DNA of 64,000 bases from Saccharopolyspora gloriosae. Lineage in GTDB: Bacteria > Actinomycetota > Actinomycetes > Mycobacteriales > Pseudonocardiaceae. Location of the stretch: contig NZ_JACHIV010000001.1 of the NCBI RefSeq assembly GCF_014203325.1, positions 3,287,501 to 3,351,500 of the forward strand, read 5' to 3'. The position numbers and the translations under genes were made by a program. This document shows positions 17,755 through 27,685 of this stretch, piece by piece (position 1 is the stretch's first letter; each line of letters opens with the position of its first letter). Under the pieces are notes generated by a model. It had not been told where the DNA came from and made no database searches. It worked only from the letters and a program-made list of their open reading frames with translations.

Positions 17755-18126
17755 CAGGGCGGGTCCTCGCAGCTTCCGGTGCCCCGGCACGATCCGCCGC
17801 GGCGCTCGGCCGGGACATTACCGCGATGATCACCGGATGCCCTGGTGCGCACGGAGCATCCGCGCTCATCCACCTGGACATCCGGCCGCGGCGGCAACCA
17901 CCCGCCCCCTGCGGCGCGAGCGGACACCGCAGGGACGGCACTGCTCTCGACGCCACCGCGCCCGCGCTGATCGACCTCGATCCGCCGTCCGGCTCCAGAT
18001 TTCCGGCTTCCGGTCAAGGAATTCGCATCAAGTCCACTCGAAGGGTGGGTCCGGCGCGGGGGACCGTCATGCCGATCCCGAACGGTGGTCACACCCGTGC
18101 CTCATCGACGACGCAGGGAGTGTGCG
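17755..18126. other. intergenic region, no gene recognised
   Basis: About 370 bp between the divergent lipoprotein gene and a small rightward ORF. No convincing coding sequence is seen; it presumably holds both promoters. A GGGAG ribosome site lies just before 18127. Confidence 0.5.
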
Positions 18127-18309
18127 ATGCACGACGGATTGGTCGATCAAGTTCGCTGGCTGGTCGACGAGCAGGCCCCGCAGGACCCCGATGTCGCCGC
18201 CTCCCACCTGGACGTGCTGATAGCGGCGCACGGCAGAGCCGACGTGGCCGCGGCGCTCGCGGTCGTGGCCCCGGTCGAGATCGCCGGTCTCGTCCGCGAA
18301 GGGCGCTGA
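18127..18309 (+). CDS. small hypothetical protein, 60 aa
   Basis: A short ORF beginning MHDGLVDQVRWLVDEQ, with GGGAG 6 bp before the ATG. It is acidic and predicted helical throughout; no recognised domain. Its end faces the convergent MFS gene 26 bp away. The good ribosome site and plausible amino-acid composition support it, but it could be spurious. Confidence 0.45.
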   Translation: MHDGLVDQVRWLVDEQAPQDPDVAASHLDVLIAAHGRADVAAALAVVAPVEIAGLVREGR

Positions 18310-18335
18310 CGGAACTCCTCGCCTCGACGCGGAAA

Positions 18336-19622
18336 TCACCGCGACGCCACGTCCACCCGAGCGGGGCGGTCCTCGACGACCGGTTTCGCGGTCCGGGCCA
18401 AGTGCTCGTAGACGAGGGCCGCCCCCGACAGCGCGATCGACAGCACCACCCACGGCGCCGCGCCGGACACGGCGAACAGCAGCGTGTGCAGGCCGGGCCC
18501 GATCGCCGCCGCCACGCCCCACACCAGCTGGTAGCAGGCGCCGTAGCGCCCCGAGTCCGCCCCGCCGGCGAATCCGAGCACGATGACCATCGCGACGGCG
18601 CCGAACAACGCCTCGCCCAGGCTGAACAGCAGGATCAGCACCGCCATCACCGCCACCGCGGTCGACGGGCCGCAGCCGCCGAGCACCAGGAAACCGCCCA
18701 GCGCCACCGCCAGCAGCACCGCGGCCTGCGCCATCAACCGCATCGGGTCCCGTCTCCGGCCCCACCACAGCGCGACGGGCTGGAACGCCGGGATCGCCAC
18801 GCACGAGAGCACGTACGCCACCGGCGGCAGCCACAGCGGCATGCCCAGCCAGCGCAGGTAGATCGGCAGGATCGAGTCGAACGCGACGCTGGCGAGGGTG
18901 AGCGCGAGAGTCGCCCCGGTGAACGCGAGGAAGCGCCCGTCTGCGAAGACCCCGCGATAACCCCGACCGCCCCGCTCACCGCCGGGCTCGCGCACCCGGA
19001 CGGCGCGGGCGCCGAGGCGCCAGAACAGGTAGCCGGACAGCGCGAAGCCGACCGCGTTGAGCAGCGGGATCAGCGTCCAGAACACCGGCCCCACCCGGTC
19101 TTCGAGCGCCGCGCCCACCGCGACCGCCAGCGCCCCGAGCCCGAACCCGAGGGTGCGCAAGCTGTTGAGCAGCGCGAACATTCCACGACGCGCCTGCTCG
19201 CCGCGCGCGACCCCGGCGACGAGACCGCCGTGGGCGGCCCAGTAGAGGCGGTCGCCGAGGCTCACCCCGAACGCGATCATCGCCACCGCCACCGGAGTGT
19301 CGGCCCACAGGTACGCGGGGAAGACCAGGGCGCGGATCGCGCAGCTCAGGGTGGCGGCCGGGTACGGGCCGAACCGGTCGGTGAAGGTGCCGACGGCCAG
19401 CCCGCCGAGCACCAGCGCGGTCACCGAGCCCGTGCTCAGCGCGGCACCGGCCGTGGACAGCTCCATGCCGCGCCCATCGGTGAAGTACAGCAACGAGAAG
19501 GTGACCCACACCCCGGCGCCGAGGGTGTCGATGACCATCGCGGTCATGAACGCCCCGGAACCCGCTCGGCGCGGGCGCACCACGGCCCCGGGCCGGTCCG
19601 GGCCGGCCACGTCCTCGCTCAT
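18336..19622 (-). CDS. MFS transporter
   Basis: A 428-residue membrane protein with about 12 hydrophobic segments. It has the MFS loop 2-3 feature GTFTDRFGPYPA, and SLGDRLYWAAHGG and GQLVWG-like helical glycine patterns elsewhere. The ATG at 19622 follows a perfect AGGAGG at a spacing of 5, which excludes the 66-residue in-frame extension upstream. It is probably a drug or metabolite exporter; it lies between the two biosynthetic regions, so a self-resistance role is possible but not shown. Confidence 0.85.
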   Translation of the reverse strand: MSEDVAGPDRPGAVVRPRRAGSGAFMTAMVIDTLGAGVWVTFSLLYFTDGRGMELSTAGAALSTGSVTALVLGGLAVGTFTDRFGPYPAATLSCAIRALVFPAYLWADTPVAVAMIAFGVSLGDRLYWAAHGGLVAGVARGEQARRGMFALLNSLRTLGFGLGALAVAVGAALEDRVGPVFWTLIPLLNAVGFALSGYLFWRLGARAVRVREPGGERGGRGYRGVFADGRFLAFTGATLALTLASVAFDSILPIYLRWLGMPLWLPPVAYVLSCVAIPAFQPVALWWGRRRDPMRLMAQAAVLLAVALGGFLVLGGCGPSTAVAVMAVLILLFSLGEALFGAVAMVIVLGFAGGADSGRYGACYQLVWGVAAAIGPGLHTLLFAVSGAAPWVVLSIALSGAALVYEHLARTAKPVVEDRPARVDVASR

Positions 19623-20587
19623 CGAGCCTCCTGCGATCGCCGGTGGTGCACTGCGCACCCGCTCACGCCGCGCCGAGCCGGCCGAGCGAGCGGCGGCTCG
19701 GCGCGGATCGGATCTCGGCGGGGATCGCGGCAGGGGCGCGATGCGATGGCGGGCGCGGTCGCCCGCTGCGCGGATCGAGCGGAGATCCCACGACGGCGTC
19801 GTCGTTCCGGTTTCGGGCACACCGGGTCCGGCGGCGCATTTCGCCGCTCCCGGCCGGGATTTCCGCGATGATCGCTTCCGCGCGGTTCCACGCTAACCAC
19901 AGCGGAGCGCCGAAATCCAGGGCCGTCACACCCTCGGATCAAAACCGCCGGAGAACGAGATGGATCACGGTTGCGAGATACCGTCGCGAGACCGTCCGAA
20001 TCGGATTCGCCGTTCTCCGGCGACCGTCGCGCCGATGCGCCACAGATGGCCTTCACCAGGACAGATGCAGCGCTTCTCGCAGACCTGATCTCACCCCGCG
20101 CGCATTCTCGCCGCACGCCCCACGGCCGCTGATCGATTTCAAGATCGGAACATCATCCATCGAATCCGAACATCATCCGCAGCGCGGCAAATTCATCTTC
20201 CCCGGCGGAATGAATCACCAGCGAGCACATTTCGATGCCGCCACTGCACAACACCGACGGCGGCGAAACCACGAGGAATCCTCGGGAGCACGCAGCGATC
20301 CCGCCGGAAGATCCGACCGGCACGCGGGACCTCGCACGCCGAACCGCGAGAAGTTGATCAAGATCCATAGTGGACCTCTCGCCGACCGGGCGCCCCGCAC
20401 CACCGCCGACCTGCGACGGGTCCGGACGACGTCGAGATCTTGACTGATCAAGTGCCGCGTTTTCCGTACCACGAAAGCCCGTCGCCGCACTTCCGACCGG
20501 CCACAGTGGCGCCCACGCCATGCCCGACCGGCGGCGATACCGGGTCCGATGTCGGCGAGACGATCTCGGTCCCTTACCCTCTCGCTC
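19623..20587. other. long gene-poor intergenic region
   Basis: About 965 bp with no convincing gene on either strand: the open frames are Arg/Pro/Ser-rich and lack ribosome sites or family features. G+C is lower than in neighbouring genes from about 19870 on. It holds the MFS promoter and probably that of the small ORF at 20588. It may be an eroded gene or unrecognised RNA-coding stretch. Confidence 0.55.
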
Positions 20588-20755
20588 GTGAGGGAAGAAC
20601 GAACGACGCTGCACGAATTGGTCGACCAGCTACCGGACGACCGCCTGGGGCAGGCCCTGTCCCTGCTGGAGAAGCTGGTCAGCGTCTCGCTGCGCCGCAA
20701 CTTCAAGACCGACGACAAGCCGGACCCGCACGACCAGCGGTGGACCACATCCTGA
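20588..20755 (+). CDS. small hypothetical protein, 55 aa
   Basis: A short ORF reading MREERTTLHELVDQLPDDRL, then a helical ALSLLEKLVSVSLRR. The LPDDRL...LLEKL pattern resembles the short helical hypothetical or antitoxin-like proteins seen in actinomycetes. No ribosome site precedes the GTG; a TACCCT element ends 7 bp before it, which fits a leaderless transcript. No partner toxin is visible. Confidence 0.5.
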   Translation: MREERTTLHELVDQLPDDRLGQALSLLEKLVSVSLRRNFKTDDKPDPHDQRWTTS

Positions 20756-20965
20756 TCGTCAGCTCCACTGTGGAGCGTTGAGCGGACCGCGGTGGCCGGA
20801 CCACCGCGGTGGCGCGCGGGATCGCGGATCCCAGCGGCTTCCTCGCGAAGAAGGCGATGCCAGGCGCAGAGGTGCGTGCCACCTCAGGACGCCGCGCCGC
20901 ATCGGACCGGGGGCAGCGAGGAAGCCGCCACCGCCCCGACGCGCCGTCCGCTCGACGAAGACCGC

Positions 20966-21430
20966 CTAGCGCGACGCGGCGGCTCCGCCGGCGGCCTTCT
21001 CGATGACGGCTTTGATCCGGTCCATGTTCGTCCGCGTCATCGCGTTGATGCGGGCGGTCATCGCCGCGTCGTCGAACGGGGCGTCCGCGCGCATCGTGAA
21101 CTCCTGCACCCAGCGCAGCACCGTGCCCGCCTCGACCTCCTGGTAGGTCCAGTGCAGGTCCATGCGCTCGAACGGGCCGGTCTCCAACCGGCGCGCCCGC
21201 ACGGTCCGCCCGTGCACGTCGAGCACCCGGCGCGACACCCAGCTCCACGACCGGCCCTCGGCGTCCGGGCGGGTGGTGAGCCGGAAGTCGATCGTGTCGC
21301 CGTCGCGGCGCAGCACCTCGGACCGGGCGTACTCGGCGAACAGCTCGGGCCAGGACTCCACGTCGTTGGTCATGTCCCACACCAGGGGCAGCGGTGCCCG
21401 CACCGTCACGGAGTTGTCCGTGCGCGCCAC
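20966..21430 (-). CDS. SRPBCC-family polyketide aromatase/cyclase
   Basis: A 154-residue START/Bet v1-like protein beginning [31 protein letters not shown], a classic TcmN/WhiE-ORFVI-type polyketide cyclase N-terminus (VRAPL..VW..TNDV..WP.LF), followed by the family pattern [19 protein letters not shown] and [10 protein letters not shown]. In type II PKS systems it directs first-ring cyclisation and aromatisation. It lies 1 bp from the ACP gene, forming an operon with ACP, CLF and KS. Confidence 0.88.
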   Translation of the reverse strand: MARTDNSVTVRAPLPLVWDMTNDVESWPELFAEYARSEVLRRDGDTIDFRLTTRPDAEGRSWSWVSRRVLDVHGRTVRARRLETGPFERMDLHWTYQEVEAGTVLRWVQEFTMRADAPFDDAAMTARINAMTRTNMDRIKAVIEKAAGGAAASR

Positions 21431-21431
21431 G

Positions 21432-21677
21432 TCAACGCACCCCCTCGTTCACGAACCGGAGCAGCTCGGCGGGCGTGCCGAGCTCGACGACGGCGTCCTC
21501 GGGAACGGTGATCCCGTGGGTACGCCGCAGCGTCGCCGCCACTTCCAGCAGCGCGAGCGAGTCGTACCCGAGCTCGTCGAAGCGGAGCTCCAGGATGTCG
21601 CCGTCCAGATCGGCCAGTTCGGAATCGCCCGCGGCGGCGCGGATCGCGCGCACCAGGTCGGCCTGCGTCAACCTCAT
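21432..21677 (-). CDS. type II PKS acyl carrier protein
   Basis: An 81-residue ACP. The phosphopantetheine Ser is in [11 protein letters not shown] (Ser40). It carries the growing polyketide for the KS/CLF pair upstream. ATG 21677 is 6 bp from AGGAGG; a TTG one codon earlier is too close to the site. Confidence 0.92.
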   Translation of the reverse strand: MRLTQADLVRAIRAAAGDSELADLDGDILELRFDELGYDSLALLEVAATLRRTHGITVPEDAVVELGTPAELLRFVNEGVR

Positions 21678-21735
21678 CAACTGCCTCCTCGAATCCCGTT
21701 TCCCGGCCGCGCCGGGGCCGGCGCGGCTCGACCCG

Positions 21736-22950
21736 TCACACCGCGCTCAGCACCAGCGCGGAGTTGAACCCGCCCTGCCCGCGGGCCAGCACGAGCACGG
21801 TGCGCAGCGGCAGTTCGCGCGGCGCGTCCAAGACCAGGTCCAGCTCCGGCGGGACCGAGCGGGCGCCGATCGTCGGCGGCAGCACACCGTCGCGCAACGA
21901 CAGCAGCGCCGCGACCACGTCCAGCGGCGCGCCTCCGGAGTCCAGCCGACCCGTCATGCTCTTCGGCGCGGTGACCGGCACGCCCGCCACGCCGAACACC
22001 TCGCTGAGCGCGTCGATCTCCACCCGGTCGCGGTCGGGCGAGCCGTCCGCGTCGGCGAACACCGCGTCCACCGCGCCCGCAGGCACCCCGCCGTCGCGCA
22101 GGGCCAGCCGGATGGCCCGCGCCAGCCCCGGCCCCCGCCCGCTGCCCGGCGGCGGGTCGAACGTCGCCGCGTGCCCGCTGATCCGGCCGTACGCCCGCCG
22201 CGCGCCGCGCTCGGCCGCTCCCGCCGCGGACTCCACGACCAGCGCCGCACCGCCCTCACCGGGCACCGATCCCGTGGCGCGCTCATCGAAGGGCCGGTAC
22301 GCCCACCTCGGATCGGGCTCGGTGCTCGCACCGCCCATCACGGACTGCGCGGCCACGCCCCACGGGCACACGGAGGCTTCGAAGCCGCCGGTGAGCACCA
22401 GCGAGTTCGTGCCCTTGCGCACCATCCGCGCGGACTGCGCGATCGCGTCCAGGCCACCGGCCTGCCCGGAGACGAGCACCGAGGAAGCGCCGCGCAGGCC
22501 GTGGCGGATCGAGATCTGGCCGGTGTTCACCGCGTAGAACCAGGCGAAGGACTGGTACGCGCTGACCCGGTCCGGGCCCTCTCCCCACAGCTTGCCCAGT
22601 TCCCGCTGGCCGAACTCGAAACCGCCCGCGGCGGCGGCCGTGACCACGCCCAGGTCCGCGCCGAGTCCGGGGCGCACGTCGGCGTCGGCCACCGCCCAGT
22701 CCGCGGCGGCCAGCGCATAGCGCGTCATGCGGTCGGTCTGCGCGAGCAGGCGCGGCGACAGGTAGCGGGCCGCGTCGAAGTCGAGCACCTCGCCCGCGAC
22801 CCGCACCGGGTACGCGGAGGCGTCGAACCGGCTGATCGGGTACAGCCCGCTGCGGCCTTGCAGCGTCGCGTCCCAGTAGTCCTCCACGCCGATGCCGTTG
22901 GGCGCTACCGCTCCCATCCCGGTCACCCACACCGCACCGCCCCGGCTCAT
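21736..22950 (-). CDS. type II PKS chain length factor (KS-beta)
   Basis: A 404-residue ketosynthase homologue in which the active Cys is replaced by Gln163 (LVSGQAGGLDAI), the hallmark of a CLF. Glu-Gly-Gly (GEGGAALVVE) and the C-terminal GGFNSALVL are conserved. It pairs with KS-alpha as a heterodimer and sets chain length; starter decarboxylation uses the Gln. Its ATG overlaps the KS-alpha stop by 4 bp. The family clade (spore pigment or antibiotic) cannot be fixed by eye. Confidence 0.94.
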   Translation of the reverse strand: MSRGGAVWVTGMGAVAPNGIGVEDYWDATLQGRSGLYPISRFDASAYPVRVAGEVLDFDAARYLSPRLLAQTDRMTRYALAAADWAVADADVRPGLGADLGVVTAAAAGGFEFGQRELGKLWGEGPDRVSAYQSFAWFYAVNTGQISIRHGLRGASSVLVSGQAGGLDAIAQSARMVRKGTNSLVLTGGFEASVCPWGVAAQSVMGGASTEPDPRWAYRPFDERATGSVPGEGGAALVVESAAGAAERGARRAYGRISGHAATFDPPPGSGRGPGLARAIRLALRDGGVPAGAVDAVFADADGSPDRDRVEIDALSEVFGVAGVPVTAPKSMTGRLDSGGAPLDVVAALLSLRDGVLPPTIGARSVPPELDLVLDAPRELPLRTVLVLARGQGGFNSALVLSAV

Positions 22951-24209
22951 CGGTCCCCCCTGGTCAGCACCACGGCGCTCTGGAACCCGCCGAAGCCGCT
23001 GCCGACGCTGAGCACCGCGTGCAGCTCCGCCTCGCGCGGATCGCCCGGCACGTAATCCAGGTCGCACTCCGGGTCGGGTTCGGCGAGGTTCGCCGTCGGA
23101 GGGATCACGCCGTGCCGCAAGGCCAATGCGCAGGCCGCGATCTCGATCGACCCGATCGCGCCCAGCGAATGCCCGACCTTCGATTTGATCGAGCTGATCG
23201 GGACCCGGTGTGCGGCGGCGCCCAGGCTGCGCTTGATCGCCGCGGTCTCGTGCCGATCGTTCTGCTTGGTGCCCGAGCCGTGCGCGTTGACGTAGTCGAC
23301 GTGGTCGAGCCCCGATTCGCGCAGCGCGGCGGTGATCGCCCAAGACAGTTCGCGGCCGTCGGGCCGCAGGCCCGTCATGTGGAAGGCGTTGCAGCGCCCG
23401 GCGAATCCGGCGATCTCGGCGTGCACCCGAGCACCGCGCCGCAGTGCCGCGGCGCGCTCCTCCAGGACGAACGCGGCGGCGCCCTCCCCCAGCACGAACC
23501 CGTCCCGCCGCAGATCGAACGGGCGCGCCGCGTGCGCCGGGTCGGCGTTGTTCGCCGACGTCGCCTTGATCGCGTCGAAGCAGGCGACGGTGATCGGCGA
23601 GATCGGCGCGTCGGCGGCCCCCGCGATGACGACCTCGGCCCGCCCGTCGCGGATCAGTTCGGCACCGTGCCCGACGGCGTCCAGCCCGGAGGTGCATCCG
23701 GTGGAGATCAGCGCGACGGGGCCTTCCGCCCCGACGTCCCAGGCCACTTCGCGGGCGATGGCCGAGGGCACCTGGTAGTCCCGCAACCGCGGGGAGGCCA
23801 GCGCGTGGTCGACGAGCCAGGTCGAGCCGAACGAGGACACCCGCTGGTGGTCGCGGTCCAGGCCGATGGTGGAGCCGACGGCGCTGCCGATGCTCACGGC
23901 CACCTCCGCCGGGTCCGGCCGCGCGAGGTCCAGCCCGCTGTCCCGCACTGCGTCGCGGGCGCAGGCCACCGCGAACGAGGTCACCCGGTCCCACTCGGCG
24001 GCGTCGCGCGCGGTGAAGCCCTCCGCGCCTGCGTCGAAGTCGACCTCCGCGGCGACCCGGGAGCGGAACGGCGCGGGGTCGAACGCGGTGATGGTGCGGG
24101 TGGCCGTGCGGTCGGTGGTGAGCAGCTCCCAGAAACCCGCCGTCGCGTGGCCGCCGGGAGCCCGCACTCCCATGCCGGTGAGCACGACCCGCCGCTCGGC
24201 GCCGCTCAT
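22947..24209 (-). CDS. type II PKS ketosynthase (KS-alpha)
   Basis: A 420-residue ketosynthase with the complete triad: Cys172 in STGCTSGLD, His310 in NAHGSGTKQND and His347 in KSKVGHSLGA. It condenses malonyl units on the ACP together with the CLF. It is first in the leftward operon KS-CLF-ACP-aromatase, the order of spore-pigment-like and minimal aromatic PKS sets. The ribosome site at the ATG is poor (GGAGAG almost touching the start), though no better start preserves the VVLTGMG N-terminus. No ketoreductase, further cyclase or starter gene lies beside it. Confidence 0.94.
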   Translation of the reverse strand: MSGAERRVVLTGMGVRAPGGHATAGFWELLTTDRTATRTITAFDPAPFRSRVAAEVDFDAGAEGFTARDAAEWDRVTSFAVACARDAVRDSGLDLARPDPAEVAVSIGSAVGSTIGLDRDHQRVSSFGSTWLVDHALASPRLRDYQVPSAIAREVAWDVGAEGPVALISTGCTSGLDAVGHGAELIRDGRAEVVIAGAADAPISPITVACFDAIKATSANNADPAHAARPFDLRRDGFVLGEGAAAFVLEERAAALRRGARVHAEIAGFAGRCNAFHMTGLRPDGRELSWAITAALRESGLDHVDYVNAHGSGTKQNDRHETAAIKRSLGAAAHRVPISSIKSKVGHSLGAIGSIEIAACALALRHGVIPPTANLAEPDPECDLDYVPGDPREAELHAVLSVGSGFGGFQSAVVLTRGDR

Positions 24210-24718
24210 CTCTCCGATCCGTCCGCTCGCGGGCCGACGCGCATTCGCGGCGCAGGATGAAAACGATTCGGTCGCATTGCGGGACGTCGACTCCGGGGCA
24301 ATTCACGCGTTCGCATGGCCACCTCTGGTGAATGAGACTTACTCACGCACTTCGGCCGGGCCGGAAACCCGGTGGAACGATTTCCCGGAAACAGCCGAGG
24401 AAGCGGATGAAGCGGCGCGCGCTTCGCGGGGGTTGAACGCCCCGAGCTGGATCCGGCCACGTCAACGGTGACGGGCGAGCCGTGTCCCGAGTTCCGCGCA
24501 TCGCTCCCGGCGCATGGCGAACGCCAGAAATCGCCGCGACTGCGTTCCGGACGATCAACCGCGGCGAATCGGACTCCGGCGACACTGGATCAGAGGCTAG
24601 CTCCCGACCCCGCCGGAACAGCACGACCAACCGAGTGATTCACCGAACAATTACTTTTTCTCCCGGAAGAATCGGAGATTTTCGGCGGCCGCTCCGATTC
24701 CATATCACCGCGACCGGA
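24210..24718. other. intergenic region upstream of the PKS operon
   Basis: About 510 bp without a supported gene. It separates the PKS operon from the convergent end of the methyltransferase gene and should hold the PKS promoter. AT-richer patches occur near 24320 and 24640-24700. No regulator-binding motif was recognised. Confidence 0.5.
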
Positions 24719-25849
24719 TCAGTCCCGCGCCACCAGCCGCCACAGCGACACCGTCTCCGCCGAACGGGCCTCGTGCAGCGGGTCGGTCGGATCCGCCGCC
24801 CTCGGGTGCCGCGGCGGTGCGTCGCTGCGGCCCGCGACGGCCAGCCCGGCCGCGTCGATCGCGCTCATGAGCTCGTCCTGCGAGCGCAGCTCCAGCAGCT
24901 CGGCGAGGTCGGAGAGCACCAGCCACCCCTGCCCGCCGGGCTCCAGGTGCGCGGCGAGCCCGTCGAGGAACCCCCGCAGCATCCGGCTGCCCGGGTCGTA
25001 GACGGCGCGCTGCAAGGCGGCCGACGGCTTCGCCGGAACCCACGGCGGATTGCACACCACCAGCCCGGCCCTGCCCTCCGGGTAGAGATCGGCCGCCGCG
25101 ACCTCGACCCGATCCGCCAGCCCGAGCGCGTGCACGTTCTCCGACGCGCAGGCCAGCGCGCGGTCGTCCAGGTCCGTCGCCACCACTCGCGGCACCCCGC
25201 GCCGCGCCAGGATCGAGGCCAGCACGCCCGTGCCGGTGCCGACGTCGAACGCGGTCGCCGTCTCCGGCAGCGGTTCGGCGGCCAGCAGCTCCACGTAGTC
25301 CGCGCGCTGCGGCGCGAACACCCCGTAGTGCGGGTGGATCCGAGCCCCCAGCGCCGGGATCTCGATCCCGTTGCGCCGCCACTCGTGCGCCCCGATGATC
25401 CCGAGCAGTTCCCGCAGCGACAGCACGAACGGCTCGTCGGCCGGGCACCCCGCGGCCAGGCAGGCCTCCCGGATCTCCGGCGCGCGCCGCAGCGACAGCT
25501 CGCAACCGGCCTCGACGGGGATCAGCACCATGCCCAGCAGCCGCGCCCGCTGCGCCTGGCGCTGGCGGTGCCGGTGGAAGGTCTGGGCGACGGTGTCCAT
25601 CGCGGGCAGCGGTTTGCGGTCCACCCGGCGCGCCATCGCGGTCAGCAGGTTGCGCGCGTTGTGGAAGTCGCCGCGCCACAGCAGGGCCGTACCCTCCGCC
25701 GCCTGGCTGTGCGCGTCGTCGGCCCGCACCCGGTCGTCGCCGACCAGCACGCGCCGCGGCGGGGCGGCACCGTTCTCCGAGCGCCAGATCGCGGAACGCG
25801 GCTCGCCTCGCTCGGTCCATTCCAGCGTCGGCAGAGGAGTAGTCAGCAC
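24719..25849 (-). CDS. class I methyltransferase, RsmC/PrmC-like
   Basis: A 376-residue protein with SAM motif I FDVGTGTGVLASILARRG and the NPPW motif (VVCNPPWVPAKP) of N6-adenine or N5-glutamine methyltransferases. The first ~190 residues are a separate domain with HRHRQRQAQRAR. The GTG start at 25849 has AGAGAG upstream. Family members modify rRNA bases or release factors. It is divergent from, and 20 bp away from, an open frame leading to the STAND/TPR relic; no metabolic link is evident. Confidence 0.82.
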   Translation of the reverse strand: MLTTPLPTLEWTERGEPRSAIWRSENGAAPPRRVLVGDDRVRADDAHSQAAEGTALLWRGDFHNARNLLTAMARRVDRKPLPAMDTVAQTFHRHRQRQAQRARLLGMVLIPVEAGCELSLRRAPEIREACLAAGCPADEPFVLSLRELLGIIGAHEWRRNGIEIPALGARIHPHYGVFAPQRADYVELLAAEPLPETATAFDVGTGTGVLASILARRGVPRVVATDLDDRALACASENVHALGLADRVEVAAADLYPEGRAGLVVCNPPWVPAKPSAALQRAVYDPGSRMLRGFLDGLAAHLEPGGQGWLVLSDLAELLELRSQDELMSAIDAAGLAVAGRSDAPPRHPRAADPTDPLHEARSAETVSLWRLVARD

Positions 25850-26298
25850 CGCGTCTCTCTTTTCACCTGATGTCCGGACCCACCATCGTAACTGTGCTGC
25901 CCAGGGACAACGCCGCCAGTGCACCCCAGCCCGCCACCGCACCCGGTGATCTTGATCGAGGTCTCCGCCCGCTGCTGATCAGCGCGTGCCGCGCCCTCGG
26001 CCCGGCCGACTCCGGCGGGACCACTCGCTTGGGGGCATCGCGGCGACCGGCGTGCTGCGTACGGTGCGGGACGGGGGTGATCCGCGTCGTGCCCGGAGCT
26101 GAGGACTCACCGCAACGTTCTCGCCCCGCCCCCGGCCGCCCACGACCGGAACCACCGGTCGCGCACCCGCCGCACCGGACCGCGACCCATCCGGCTCCGT
26201 TCCCCGACGCCGCCACGAACATCCCGCGCCCGCCGATCGGCGAGCCGCCGGGACTCCCGCGCCGCCCGGGTCCGGCGCCGCGCGGCGAGGAGGTGTCG

Positions 26299-27558
26299 GT
26301 GCGTTCGGTGTTCGACGTGTCGTACCAGGAACTCCCGGCGCAGGCCCGAGAGCTGTACCGGCGCTTGGGCCTGCACCCTGGTCCGGAGTTGCACGTGACC
26401 GCCGCATCGGCCGCCGCCGGGTGGAACGGAACCGCGCTGCGCGAACCGCTGGACGCGCTGCTCGGCGCGAACCTGCTCCAGGAAGTCCGCGCCGACCGCT
26501 TCCGCTTCCACGACCTGATCCGCGCGCACGCCGCGGAGCGCGCAGCAGCCGAGTGCACCGCCGAGCAGCGCCGCGACGTGGTGGTGCGGATCGTCGAGCA
26601 CTACCTCCGCCGCGCCCGCGCCGCCGCCGAGCTGTGCGCCCCGCGCCTGCCGGTCGCCGCCTACGACTTCACCCACCCCGCACCGGATTCCGCTGATTTC
26701 ACCGGCCCCCGGGAGGCGCTGGACTGGCTGGAGACCGAACGCGCCAACCTGGTCGGCGGGGTGCGCGCCGCCGTCGGGCACCGCCTGCCCGCCACGGCGT
26801 GGCAGCTGGGGCACGCGCTGTGGCCGCTGTTCCGGTACGGCGGTCACCACGCGGACTGGCGCACCGTCGACGAGCTGTGCCTCACCGCGGCCCGCGAACT
26901 CGACGCCCCCGAACGCGAAGCGAGCACCGCGCGCAGGCTCGCGGCGCTGCACCACCGGCGGGGCGCGTGGGCGGAGTCGGCGCGGCTGCTGGAGCGCTGC
27001 GGCGAGCTGTGCGCCGCCACCGGGGACGCCTTCGGCAGCACCGACGCACACGACGCCCGAGCGGTTCTCGCGCTGGCGCAAGGCGATCCGGCCACGGCCC
27101 GCGCGTGCGCGCTGCGCGCCGAAGCGGGTTTCCGCGAGCTCGGCTTCCCGCGCGAGGCCGCGCTGGCGCTGCTGCTCGCCGGACAGGCGGAAGCGTCGGC
27201 CGGCGACGGACTCGATCACGTGCGCGTCGCCGAATCCCGGTTGCGGGAGTTCCGCGACGTGGACCCGTTCAACGCGGCGCGCGCCCGGATCGCGCTCGGC
27301 ACCGCGCTGCTCGCCGCCGGTGCGCTCGCCGAAGCGTCCACCGCGCTCGACGACGGGGCGGCCGCGATGACCGAACTCGGATCCGCGACCGGGCAGGCGC
27401 TCGCGCACCGCGGACTCGCCGATCTCGCCGCCGCACGACGAGATCCGACGACCGAACGGCTGCACCTGACCGAGGCGGTACGGCTGTTCGACCACCACGG
27501 CGACGCGGCGGCGGGGCCGCTGCGGGACCGGCTCGGCGATCTCACCGGCCCGGCGTGA
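26299..27558 (+). CDS. AfsR/STAND-type regulator fragment: winged helix plus TPR, no NB-ARC
   Basis: About 419 residues that align by pattern with the C-terminal half of AfsR-like STAND proteins: SVFDVSYQELPAQARELYRRLGLHPG is the post-NB-ARC winged helix, followed by FHDLIRAHA and TPR-like helices. No P-loop precedes it; the frame stays open upstream to 25870, but that part is Pro/Arg-rich and without homology. GTG 26299 sits 6 bp after GAGGAG and is the best start. It is either a 5'-truncated relic or a stand-alone TPR protein. A SARP/P-loop fragment follows at 27686. Confidence 0.6.
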   Translation: MRSVFDVSYQELPAQARELYRRLGLHPGPELHVTAASAAAGWNGTALREPLDALLGANLLQEVRADRFRFHDLIRAHAAERAAAECTAEQRRDVVVRIVEHYLRRARAAAELCAPRLPVAAYDFTHPAPDSADFTGPREALDWLETERANLVGGVRAAVGHRLPATAWQLGHALWPLFRYGGHHADWRTVDELCLTAARELDAPEREASTARRLAALHHRRGAWAESARLLERCGELCAATGDAFGSTDAHDARAVLALAQGDPATARACALRAEAGFRELGFPREAALALLLAGQAEASAGDGLDHVRVAESRLREFRDVDPFNAARARIALGTALLAAGALAEASTALDDGAAAMTELGSATGQALAHRGLADLAAARRDPTTERLHLTEAVRLFDHHGDAAAGPLRDRLGDLTGPA

Positions 27559-27685
27559 CCCGCACCGGGTACGGCTCCCCCCTTGTCGACAGGTCTCGGA
27601 CCGCGCGGCCCATCTCGGCTCGTGCCACGGCGCACGGTTCCCCGCCGGGGAAGCGACCGGGACGCGCGGGGCGTTGCACCGTGGC

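Noticed and set aside
25870-26298. Upstream extension of the STAND/TPR fragment
   Set aside because: Pro/Arg-rich translation with no NB-ARC features; a good ribosome site supports the later GTG.
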